Shown here one piece after another: positions 45,898-54,102 of a stretch of 64,000 nt of DNA. Numbering within the stretch: position 1 is the first letter of the stretch; each line of letters starts with the position of its first letter. The notes below the pieces were generated by a model, which had not been told where the DNA came from, ran no database searches, and worked only from the letters and a program-made list of their open reading frames with translations. The stretch is from NCBI RefSeq assembly GCF_011813015.1, contig NZ_QHLQ01000002.1, positions 330,165 through 394,164 of the forward strand, read 5' to 3'. This DNA is from Parasedimentitalea denitrificans (GTDB taxonomy: Bacteria > Pseudomonadota > Alphaproteobacteria > Rhodobacterales > Rhodobacteraceae). The position numbers and the translations under genes are program-made.

Positions 45898-48847
45898 GGA
45901 GCCGCTCTCCTTCTGGATCGATAAAATGAGGGGAGAGAACTTCGACTGCAACTTCACCTCCCTCCAAAGGATTTACGGCCCGTAACGTTTCGCCCAGCCG
46001 GTCGTGACCATTCTTCAGAAAACCTAGTCCAATGGAGTGGCCCAGATTTGGTGAATGGATGGCTGAGGTAAGATAACCCTGATCATTGGCGGCATCGGTT
46101 GGGGCCTCATTGTTCATCAGGTGCATGCCGGACACAATAAAATCTCCCTTGGACACCGGTTGAAACCCCACCAAAGTCAACTGGTCTTCTCCATTCAGAC
46201 CATCACGCCTGCTCAGCGTTGCACCGATGAAGTCTTTTTTCTTCGACACCATGCGACCAAGGCCCAGGTTCAGGCTGGTGGTGGTGCCATTCAGCTCCGC
46301 CCCTGCAGCGTGGCCTTTTTCTACACGCAACACACCCAGTGCTTCTGTCCCATACGGCACGACATCATATTCGGCACCTGCTGCCATTAGACTGCGGATC
46401 AGGGCATCCCCAAATCGAGCCGGTACTGCCAGCTCGTAGGCAAGTTCACCTGAAAACGAGATCCGAAACAGGCGCGCCCGCAGCCCACCGCAGATCGTGA
46501 CTTCCCTGCACGCCATGAAGGGAAAAGCCTCGTTAGAAATATCGTGCTCCGGGTCTACAACTTTTTGAAGCACTTGTCGTGAGTTAGGACCGGCGATCGC
46601 ATATTGTGCCCAGGCTTCGGTTGTAGAAATCATCTGCACATCCAGATCCGGCCAGAGGCATTGGCGTGCAAATTCCATGTTGCGATAAACCAGCACCGCA
46701 TTTGCGGTGGTGGTTGTGACCACAAAGTGGTCTTCCGCAAAACGTGCAGCGGTACCGTCGTCATAAGCGATACCGTCTTCGCGCAGCATTATCCCATAGC
46801 GCACTTTCCCCACCTGTAATTTGGCAAATCCGTTGGCGTAAATCTTGTTCAGAAAAGTTGCAGCATCACTGCCTTGGACATCTATTTTGCCCAAAGTTGT
46901 CACATCACAAACACCTACAGATTTACGAACCGCTCGTGCTTCGCGATCAACAGTTTGCCGCCAATGGGTTTCCCCCGGCTGTGGAAACCATTGTGCCCGC
47001 AACCAATTCCCGGTTTCGACAAAGACTGCGCCTTGCTCCTCTGCCCATTTATGGCTCGGCGTTTTACGGGTTGGGTGAAAATCTTTGCCAACTGATCGTC
47101 CTGCCAATGCCCCAAGGGCAACCGGTGTATAGGGTGGCCGAAACATAGTCGTGCCGGTCTCGGGTATGGCCTTGCCGGTCAACTCTGCCATCACAGCCAA
47201 TCCTCCTATATTGGAAGTCTTTCCCTGATCGGTGGCCATGCCCAATGTCGTGTAGCGCTTCAGATGTTCGACCGACCGGAACCCTTCCTGATGGGCCAAT
47301 GTCACGTCTTTGACGGTCACATCATTTTGCAGATCAACCCAAGCCCGGCCTTTGGCACCGTTGACGTGCCAGAATGGTGTAAGCGATGGATCAGCATCCT
47401 CGGCCTTGGGCAGCTCGATTCCCTGCCCGGTCAGGCCAATGTTTTGCAACGCCTTCAGTGCTTCATTCATACCCCCTTGCAACGCCCTCGAAGTTGAAAA
47501 ATCACCCCTTGCAGCCCCTGCAACCAATTGACCGGGCGGCAAGTCCCGCCTTGGGACAAAGCTGGCAATGTCCTCACACCATTCCGGACGGGACCGTTGG
47601 TGACAGGTGAGACTAAGGTTAGGGTTCCAACCACCGCTGACCGCCAAAGCCCCGCAGGCGAAACTACGAATCTCACCATTTGCCAAACGGGCCTTGATCG
47701 ACTTCAAACCGCTGCGTCCACTGCTGTCGATAACCTGGGCGCCGGCCAAGACCTCTACACCGGACAGCCTTGGAGCGTCTTGCCGTATATCAATGATTGC
47801 CGGAATTGAAATGCCTTTTCCCAGCAGGTCCTTAGCTGTGCGATGACCATCATTGCTGTTTGTAAAGACCACAACCGATTGCGCTGGGGTCACTGCCCAC
47901 CTGTTAGCGTATGCACGCACTGCACCGCCCAACATGACACCTGGGCGATCATTGTTCTCAAACGCGATGGGACGTTCAATGGCGCCAGTGCAAACCAAAG
48001 CCTGTTTGGGATATATCCGCCATAGGACCTGGCGCGGTTTCCCCTGTTCAGGTGACGCCATATGGTCCGACACCCGTTCCAGGGCGCTGTAGACACCGTG
48101 GTCGTAGGCCCCATTCACAGTTGTACGGAGCAGGATGCGCACATTGTCCATGCTGCTCAACTCAGCTTGGACTCTTGCAACCCAATGTGCGGCTGGGTCA
48201 TCGCCAAGCGCCATATCCTCAGCGATTAAGCGACCACCAAGCAGGAATTCCTCCTCGGCAAGCAGCACTCTAGCTCCAGAGCGCCCCGCTGTCAGCGCAG
48301 CCGCCAGCCCGGCAGGACCTGCGCCAATTACCAACAAATCACAGTGTAAGAACCCTTTATCGTAAAGGTCGGGGTCGTTCTGCATCGATAAGCTACCCAA
48401 CCCGGCAGCCCGTCGAATGATCGGCTCGTATAGCTTTTCCCAAAAGGTCGCAGGCCAAGTGAACGTCTTGTAATAAAATCCCGCCGTCAGGAAACCGGAC
48501 AACCGGTCGTTCACAGCCAGCAGGTCATATTTCAACGATGGCCAGTGGTTTTGCGACCGTGCAGTCAACCCATCAAACAACTCTGTTGTTGTCGCTCGGG
48601 TATTGGGGTCCTGCCTAGCGCCACTGCCCAGTTCGACTAAGGCATTTGGTTCTTCCGATCCAGCGGAAAAGATTCCCCGTGGGCGGTGAGACTTGAACGA
48701 ACGACCAACCAAACGAACATCATTGGCCAGTAATGCCGAGGCCAGGGTATCCCCCTGATAGCCTTTATAGGCTTTACCATTAAACGAAAAAGACAACGAT
48801 TTACTACGGTCTAGTCGACCACCACTCAGCCGGTTAACTTGCGTCAT
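45890..48847 (-). CDS. soxA: Sarcosine oxidase alpha subunit-like SoxA
   Basis: This 985-aa protein has the usual alpha-subunit layout: an N-terminal 2Fe-2S-ferredoxin-like region (FSFNGKAYKGYQGDTLASALLANDVRLVGRS) without the cluster cysteines, a dinucleotide-binding domain (LLVIGAGPAGLAAALTAGRSGARV) and a C-terminal glycine-cleavage T-protein-like domain (VGVCDVTTLGKIDVQGSDAATFLNKIYAN). Such enzymes oxidatively remove an N-methyl group and pass it to tetrahydrofolate as methylene-THF. Its ATG overlaps soxD by 4 bp. The true N-methyl substrate may not be sarcosine, because the operon context is atypical. Confidence 0.93.
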   Translation of the reverse strand: MTQVNRLSGGRLDRSKSLSFSFNGKAYKGYQGDTLASALLANDVRLVGRSFKSHRPRGIFSAGSEEPNALVELGSGARQDPNTRATTTELFDGLTARSQNHWPSLKYDLLAVNDRLSGFLTAGFYYKTFTWPATFWEKLYEPIIRRAAGLGSLSMQNDPDLYDKGFLHCDLLVIGAGPAGLAAALTAGRSGARVLLAEEEFLLGGRLIAEDMALGDDPAAHWVARVQAELSSMDNVRILLRTTVNGAYDHGVYSALERVSDHMASPEQGKPRQVLWRIYPKQALVCTGAIERPIAFENNDRPGVMLGGAVRAYANRWAVTPAQSVVVFTNSNDGHRTAKDLLGKGISIPAIIDIRQDAPRLSGVEVLAGAQVIDSSGRSGLKSIKARLANGEIRSFACGALAVSGGWNPNLSLTCHQRSRPEWCEDIASFVPRRDLPPGQLVAGAARGDFSTSRALQGGMNEALKALQNIGLTGQGIELPKAEDADPSLTPFWHVNGAKGRAWVDLQNDVTVKDVTLAHQEGFRSVEHLKRYTTLGMATDQGKTSNIGGLAVMAELTGKAIPETGTTMFRPPYTPVALGALAGRSVGKDFHPTRKTPSHKWAEEQGAVFVETGNWLRAQWFPQPGETHWRQTVDREARAVRKSVGVCDVTTLGKIDVQGSDAATFLNKIYANGFAKLQVGKVRYGIMLREDGIAYDDGTAARFAEDHFVVTTTTANAVLVYRNMEFARQCLWPDLDVQMISTTEAWAQYAIAGPNSRQVLQKVVDPEHDISNEAFPFMACREVTICGGLRARLFRISFSGELAYELAVPARFGDALIRSLMAAGAEYDVVPYGTEALGVLRVEKGHAAGAELNGTTTSLNLGLGRMVSKKKDFIGATLSRRDGLNGEDQLTLVGFQPVSKGDFIVSGMHLMNNEAPTDAANDQGYLTSAIHSPNLGHSIGLGFLKNGHDRLGETLRAVNPLEGGEVAVEVLSPHFIDPEGERLRD

Positions 48848-49131
48848 CTGCTGCGCCCATGTGAGCGGGCAACATCGCTTGCCAGCTCTACCTGTGTTAT
48901 TTCGTGAGTCATCGTATTGCGGGTAACCACCAACCAGGACCGGTCCCCTTGCTCATGAAACCAAAGCTCGCGGTGCAGGCCCGCCGGGTTATCCCGCAGG
49001 TAGAGGTAGTCATGAAATTCTTGCATAGCGTTTTCACTTTGCCAATCCGGACGATTAATCAGGCTGGCATCACCGAGATAGGTAAACTCCTGTGCATCTC
49101 GCGGGCCCAGTAAGGGATGAGGAATGATCAT
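48844..49131 (-). CDS. soxD: Sarcosine oxidase delta subunit-like SoxD lacking zinc ligands
   Basis: This 95-aa protein matches the SoxD family in length and in EFTYLGDASLINRP, HDYLYLRDNPAGLHRELWFH and NTMTHEI. In characterised SoxD a zinc is bound by Cys6, Cys9, His59 and Cys63. Here the equivalent residues read His5 and Leu8 (start MIIPHPLLGPR), His59 is kept, and position 63 is Asp (EQGDRSW). Three of four ligands are therefore gone, so this subunit probably binds no zinc. It lies between soxB and soxA as usual. Confidence 0.9.
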   Translation of the reverse strand: MIIPHPLLGPRDAQEFTYLGDASLINRPDWQSENAMQEFHDYLYLRDNPAGLHRELWFHEQGDRSWLVVTRNTMTHEITQVELASDVARSHGRSR

Positions 49132-49142
49132 ATGGTCTCTCT

Positions 49143-50393
49143 TCAGTGCAGGTTGGGCTGCGCGCCCTGCCCTTTTTCATCAATTATCTGCCCTGTGCGA
49201 AATCGATCGAGACGATACGCTGTGGCGGTTTTATGCGGACGGTCTGTTGACATCAGGTGGGCAAAGGCAAAACCAGCAGCAGGCGTTGCCTTGAAACCGC
49301 CGTAACACCAACCGCCGTTGAAATAGAGACCGTCAATAGGCGTCTTATCGATAAACGGGGATCCATCCATCGACATGTCCATGATGCCGCCCCAACTGCG
49401 CAACAGACGTACGCGGCCCAAGGCCGGGATCAGGGATATCCCGCTTTCTGCGACGTCCTCGACAGCAGGAAGGTTGCCGCGTTGTGCATAGGAATTGTAG
49501 CCGTCGATATCGCCGCCAAAGACAAGGCCGCCTTTGTTCGATTGGCTGCAATAAAAATGGCCTGCGCCATAGGTGATGACTCCGGGCAATGTGGGCTTTA
49601 ACCCTTCGCTGGCAAAGGCCTGCAAGACATGGCTTTCGATAGGCAACCGCATCCCTGCCATGGCCATCACCCGGCTGGACGAGCCAGCGACGGACACACC
49701 GAGTTTGGTTGCACCAATAAATCCTTTTGTGGTTTCAACCCCCAGGCAGCGCCCATTTTCGATGCGAAACCCGGTGACTTCACAGTTTTGGATGATGTCG
49801 ACACCCCGTCGGTCTGCCCCACGGGCATAGCCCCAGGCCACCGCATCATGACGCACGGTGCCGCCACGTCGATGCAGCAATCCACCCTTGATCGGGAACC
49901 GCGCATTATCAAAATTCAGGAAGGGATAGAGTTTGCGAACCCCATCAACATCCAGCAACTCGGCATCTGACCCGTTCAGGATCATTGCGTTCCCCCGCCG
50001 ACGTGCCGCGTCTCGTTGGGCATCGCTGTGCACAAGGTTCAAAATACCGCGCTGGCTTACCATGGCGTTATAGTTCAGTTCCTGCTCTAGACTCTCCCAG
50101 AGCTTGAGCGAAAACTCATAGAATGGTTCATTGCCATCCAGCAGATAGTTTGATCGGATGATGGTCGTGTTGCGCCCAACATTGCCCCCACCAATCCAAC
50201 CCTTTTCAACAACCGCAATGTTTGCTTCGCCAAACTCACGGGCAAGGTAATAGGCTGTTGCCAAGCCGTGACCGCCGCCGCCAATGATGACAAAATCATA
50301 ACTCGGTTTTGGCTTGGAATCGCGCCAGACAGGTCGCCACCCTTTATGGCCGGTCAACGCTTCGCGAATGACCCGAAATCCACTGTATGTCAT
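49143..50393 (-). CDS. soxB: Sarcosine oxidase beta subunit-like SoxB
   Basis: This 416-aa flavoprotein of the DAO/glycine oxidase group has an FAD-binding motif IIGGGGHGLATAYYLA at residues 36-51. The conserved GGTVRHDAVAWGYA places a His at about 182, where SoxB carries covalent FMN. GGWCYGGFKATPAAGFAFAHLM near the C terminus is the family hallmark. It is the oxidising subunit of the heterotetramer with SoxA, SoxG and SoxD. It starts 102 bp after the BCCT transporter gene. Confidence 0.95.
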   Translation of the reverse strand: MTYSGFRVIREALTGHKGWRPVWRDSKPKPSYDFVIIGGGGHGLATAYYLAREFGEANIAVVEKGWIGGGNVGRNTTIIRSNYLLDGNEPFYEFSLKLWESLEQELNYNAMVSQRGILNLVHSDAQRDAARRRGNAMILNGSDAELLDVDGVRKLYPFLNFDNARFPIKGGLLHRRGGTVRHDAVAWGYARGADRRGVDIIQNCEVTGFRIENGRCLGVETTKGFIGATKLGVSVAGSSSRVMAMAGMRLPIESHVLQAFASEGLKPTLPGVITYGAGHFYCSQSNKGGLVFGGDIDGYNSYAQRGNLPAVEDVAESGISLIPALGRVRLLRSWGGIMDMSMDGSPFIDKTPIDGLYFNGGWCYGGFKATPAAGFAFAHLMSTDRPHKTATAYRLDRFRTGQIIDEKGQGAQPNLH

Positions 50394-50462
50394 GGTATTC
50401 TCTATTTTCGGAGGAGGCGTTAGCGTCGCTCAGTACACATGAGTTACGCGCTGTTAGAACGA

Positions 50463-50481
50463 GCGGGCCACTACAGCCCGC
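50463..50481 (-). terminator. Weak hairpin between the transporter gene and soxB
   Basis: A 6-bp GC stem (GCGGGC with GCCCGC) with a 7-nt loop lies 15 bp after the transporter stop on the minus strand. It is followed by TCGTTCTAAC rather than a T run, so it may only attenuate or mark a processing site. Confidence 0.35.
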
Positions 50482-50495
50482 CCGAGAATTATTAG

Positions 50496-52331
50496 TTACT
50501 CGGCAGGTGCAGCTTTTACTGCGCTATGCTTGTCACGCAGCCCATCACGATACAGCGCCTTGGCCAGTGACACACACATCAGCCCCATCACCATCGTGAA
50601 CGGTAAAGCACCGATAATCATCGCGCTTTTCAACGCTTCCATCGGATCTGCGCCGCCGTTGTTTTTACCCGCGATCAGCAGCGTACCGATCACCAAAGTC
50701 AGGATCACACCCCAGACAATACGGTGTTTGGTACCTGTTTCCTGCTCACCACCGGACATGATGGTGTTCATCACCAGAATGCCAGAGTCAGCCGAGGTCA
50801 CCAGGAAGGTCAGGATCAAGACTACACACATAACGGTGATCGCAGTCAGGAAACCACCCGAGAGCATTTCACCCAGAGTCACAAACAATTTTGCAGTGTT
50901 TGAGGCTCCGATGATTACGCCGTTGGCGTCCCCGGTTAGTTCCAGATCAATCGCCGTGCCACCCAGAATGGTCATCCAGGCAAAGCAAACCAAAGTAGGT
51001 GCGAACACACATCCGACGATGAATTCCCGGACCGAACGACCTTTGGAAATGCGAGCTAGGAACAGTCCAACGAAGGGTGAGAATGCGATCCACCAAGCCC
51101 AGTAGAACGTGGTCCAACCAGCCTGCCAGCCGAACTGACGTCCCGCGTTACCAGCATCGTACACAGCAGCGAGAGTTTCCTCTGGCAGTGCTGCAGCGGC
51201 ACCTTCTAGACCTGATTTAAACCCACCAAAGGAACCCCAGGCATTGGTTGCCCCCGCCATCAAATCACCGGCAAGAGGTTTGGCTGCTTCCGGCAAAGCC
51301 GCCGCAAAGACCTCTGGGGACTGCGGTGTATATGGACCAAAACTAAGCGCGGCAAAGTGCAGAATGTAGTCCATCAGCGCAGTGGCATAGGTGGTCATTG
51401 CAAACAGGAAGGATCCAAAAATCACAAAGGTCAGCAGCAGGATAATCGACAACACTAGGTTCAGGTTCGACAGGTATTTAACCCCACGTCCCACACCAGA
51501 AACGGCTGAAATGATCGACAACCCCATGATAATCACCAAGCCAGCAACAAGACCCACGGTACCAGGGGCCGGAGCATCGCCGGTCATGTCCATCATCCAT
51601 TCCATGCCAGTGATCGCATACAGCCCATCAATGAACTGGCTGACACCGAAACCGATGGTAACTGACACACCCAAAATGGTGGCAACAACACCCAGAACAT
51701 CGACGATGTGACCAAAGATTCCGTTTACATATTTTCCAAACAATGGTGTTAGGGCGGATCGGATCGTCAACGGCATATCACGCGTGTAAGCATAGTATGC
51801 CAAAGACAACCCAGTCACCACATAGATCGCCCAGGCGTGGATGCCATAGTGCAGGAATGTATAGCGGTATCCAGATTGTAAGGCTGCTTCGGCATTGCCT
51901 GTAACCTCACCGGAAACCACCACCGGGTTTGATCCCCACAGGCCCATGGGCTCGGCAGTGGCGAAAACCATCAGCCCAACACCCAAACCAGCCCCAAACA
52001 TCATCGAGAACCACGAGAAGTTTGAAAATTCAGGCGCCTCGCCTGCGCGTCCCATGACCCGTTTTCCGGTTTGCGGCAACGCGGCTACAATAAACAGGAA
52101 GAACGCGAATGCCCCAACGATCACAATGTAAAAAGCGTTAAAATCCCCCAGAATTTTCCAGTTTAGACTTCCCAAAGCGCTGTTTGCATTGGCGGGCCAT
52201 ACTAGCGCCCAGACGACCAGCAAGGCCATTGTGATCTTACTGATAAGCGCAATTGGCAGACTGTACCCTTCATAGAATCCAGCTTCTGCCTTTATAATTT
52301 CCAGCTCCGTAAATGGAGGCTTGATTGACAT
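50496..52331 (-). CDS. BCCT-family transporter
   Basis: This 611-aa membrane carrier has about 12 spans and the family tryptophan-rich segment (WTTFYWAWWIAFSPFVGLFLARISKGRSVREFI). The unwound-helix region reads FGAGLGVGLMVFATAEPMGLWG, divergent from the more common GMGIGL...WGVAEP. The ATG at 52331 follows GGGAGAG; the frame open to 52703 is rejected because the neighbour ends at 52432. BCCT carriers import trimethylammonium or other betaine-type solutes such as glycine betaine, choline, carnitine, DMSP or ectoine. Its place before soxBDAG implies that the pathway substrate is imported as a zwitterionic methylated compound. Confidence 0.92.
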   Translation of the reverse strand: MSIKPPFTELEIIKAEAGFYEGYSLPIALISKITMALLVVWALVWPANANSALGSLNWKILGDFNAFYIVIVGAFAFFLFIVAALPQTGKRVMGRAGEAPEFSNFSWFSMMFGAGLGVGLMVFATAEPMGLWGSNPVVVSGEVTGNAEAALQSGYRYTFLHYGIHAWAIYVVTGLSLAYYAYTRDMPLTIRSALTPLFGKYVNGIFGHIVDVLGVVATILGVSVTIGFGVSQFIDGLYAITGMEWMMDMTGDAPAPGTVGLVAGLVIIMGLSIISAVSGVGRGVKYLSNLNLVLSIILLLTFVIFGSFLFAMTTYATALMDYILHFAALSFGPYTPQSPEVFAAALPEAAKPLAGDLMAGATNAWGSFGGFKSGLEGAAAALPEETLAAVYDAGNAGRQFGWQAGWTTFYWAWWIAFSPFVGLFLARISKGRSVREFIVGCVFAPTLVCFAWMTILGGTAIDLELTGDANGVIIGASNTAKLFVTLGEMLSGGFLTAITVMCVVLILTFLVTSADSGILVMNTIMSGGEQETGTKHRIVWGVILTLVIGTLLIAGKNNGGADPMEALKSAMIIGALPFTMVMGLMCVSLAKALYRDGLRDKHSAVKAAPAE

Positions 52332-52431
52332 TGGAACTCTCCCTTCCACTGTTGGCTCATTTAAGAGCATTTGGAATGGGTTACTCTGTAACCCCTCCAA
52401 TTGGCCTGCCTTCCCCTGACAGGCAATACCC

Positions 52432-53442
52432 CTAACCGAGGAGTGCCTCGATCCGGGCAAGAGTTGCGGTGTTAACCGCAACGCCTTGTGTCTGCGCCAA
52501 AGCGCGCTTTTTCGTGCGTCCATCCCCTGGCAAATGTGCGCCATCCTGTTCATGAACCGCGTTTGCAAGGTCCGCGATACGAGCGGCAAACTGATCTCCG
52601 GATGTTGCTGCTGGATCGATTGCCAGGAAAAATTGCCCCGTTTTAGGTGGCCCCCCAGCGGTGCCGGAAAACGGCGAAGCTTTGATACCCAAGGTGGCCC
52701 CACTCAAAGCCCCAGCCATCATTTCAACCAGCAATGCAACTCCGACACCTTTGTATCCTCCGGATGGGGCCATAGAGCCCTTTAGGCCAACATTTGGATC
52801 AGTGGTCGGGTTGCCGTCCCCGTCCAAAGCCCAGCCAACAGGTATCGGTTTGCCTTCGCGCGCATGCTTCATCACTTCACTCTTGGCGATGGTACTGGCA
52901 CTCTGGTCGATCAATATCGCTGGTTTTCCATCAATTCCCGGCGCGGCAATCGAAAAGGGATTAGTGCCGACAACGGGTTTGTATCCCCCCGATGGCGCGA
53001 TTGACGCCGGTGCATTTGTGAATCCAAGCCCAACCAGACCCGCTTCAGCCAAACGATTAGTGTGGTACCCCAGAACGCCGCAATTATATGAATTGTGGAT
53101 AGACAGCACCGCAACGCCCTGTTGACGGGCTAGTGGGATCAGCTGTTCAAACCCCTTATCAATAGCCGAATGCGCAAACCCCGTAGCTGCATCCACTGTG
53201 ATCACGCCTGGGCGCGTCACTTCCAGTTTGGGTACAGCTTGGCCATCGACTTTGCCACATTGAACGTGCTCTGCATAAATCGGGATATAGGCCAACCCGT
53301 GGCTGGCGACGCCGTCCGCCTCGGTCGCGGCGGTCGCAATCGCCAGAGGGCGTGCGTTGTCCGCAGAGGTTCCAGCCGCCACTAGCGCTTGGAACGACAG
53401 CTCTTCGATTTCAGCAAGACTTAGGGTTCGGGTATCAGTCAT
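52432..53442 (-). CDS. Malate/L-lactate dehydrogenase 2 (Ldh2/DpkA) family oxidoreductase
   Basis: This 336-aa NAD(P)H-dependent reductase belongs to the family of ureidoglycolate dehydrogenase, delta1-piperideine-2-carboxylate reductase and N-methyl-L-amino-acid dehydrogenase. It shows EADGVASHGLAYIPIY, VGTNPFSIAAPG and GGYKGVGVALLVEMMAGAL. The position of the usual catalytic His (NS-x-HFG) reads NSYNCG here, marking a subgroup. In this operon it may reduce a cyclic imino acid or 2-oxo acid, or act on an N-methyl amino acid. It lies 12 bp after the DUF3726 gene. Confidence 0.85.
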   Translation of the reverse strand: MTDTRTLSLAEIEELSFQALVAAGTSADNARPLAIATAATEADGVASHGLAYIPIYAEHVQCGKVDGQAVPKLEVTRPGVITVDAATGFAHSAIDKGFEQLIPLARQQGVAVLSIHNSYNCGVLGYHTNRLAEAGLVGLGFTNAPASIAPSGGYKPVVGTNPFSIAAPGIDGKPAILIDQSASTIAKSEVMKHAREGKPIPVGWALDGDGNPTTDPNVGLKGSMAPSGGYKGVGVALLVEMMAGALSGATLGIKASPFSGTAGGPPKTGQFFLAIDPAATSGDQFAARIADLANAVHEQDGAHLPGDGRTKKRALAQTQGVAVNTATLARIEALLG

Positions 53443-53454
53443 GACGTCTCCGGA

Positions 53455-54102
53455 TTAGTCATTATCAGTTTGCCCACCCCCTGCCCCAAGGCGCCGCGAC
53501 GTTTCCGTTGCGGGCGCATAGGTCAGCGCGGCAAGTGCGTTGAGGTCGTGCCAGTTCTGGCTGCGGGGATTGGCACGACAGGGCAATTTCGTGGGCATGG
53601 TCATCGGTGCAGTTTGGGCAATCACCAATCGATCAGCACGTTCGACATAGGGCGTTGTCTCAACCGATAATTGTAGATCAACGGTGTTTCCATCCGTTGT
53701 GATGGTTGCGCCTTCCCAGGTCACCAGCAGACAGGTTTTGGCTAAACGGGCGACCGCCGCAACAAACGGCAGAATGAACAGCGGATTGGACAGATCGCGG
53801 ATCTCGACACCATCCGAAGCAACCTGCGCTGCACAATCCGACAACGCGGTGCCCGTTTGTATCGGGCAAAGCGTCCTTAACTGCCCACGCCATTCACCAG
53901 ATAAAGACTGCGGTGCCTGCAAGCGTTTACTTTCAGTCTGGCACTCGCTCAAAACGCTACTCAGCAGCCGACAACCGTCAAAGTCCTGCGCGCAAAGCCA
54001 ACGAGTGGCTTTAGATGCCTCTTCCGCGACCCCCCAATCCAGCCCCGCCCCACGAGCCGCCCGCTTGCTGAGAGCCTCAATTTCGTTCAGCGAATAACTC
54101 AT
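53455..54102 (-). CDS. DUF3726-like protein
   Basis: This 215-aa protein begins MSYSLNEIEALSKRAARGAGLDWGVAEEASKATRWL and shows LCAQDFDGCRLL and FVAAVARLAKTCLLVTWEGATI. It matches what I recall as DUF3726, whose function is unknown. It has no signal peptide, membrane segment or obvious metal motif. Its start overlaps the end of the 564-aa gene by 4 bp (ATGA), so the two are translationally coupled and may form a complex. Confidence 0.7.
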   Translation of the reverse strand: MSYSLNEIEALSKRAARGAGLDWGVAEEASKATRWLCAQDFDGCRLLSSVLSECQTESKRLQAPQSLSGEWRGQLRTLCPIQTGTALSDCAAQVASDGVEIRDLSNPLFILPFVAAVARLAKTCLLVTWEGATITTDGNTVDLQLSVETTPYVERADRLVIAQTAPMTMPTKLPCRANPRSQNWHDLNALAALTYAPATETSRRLGAGGGQTDND

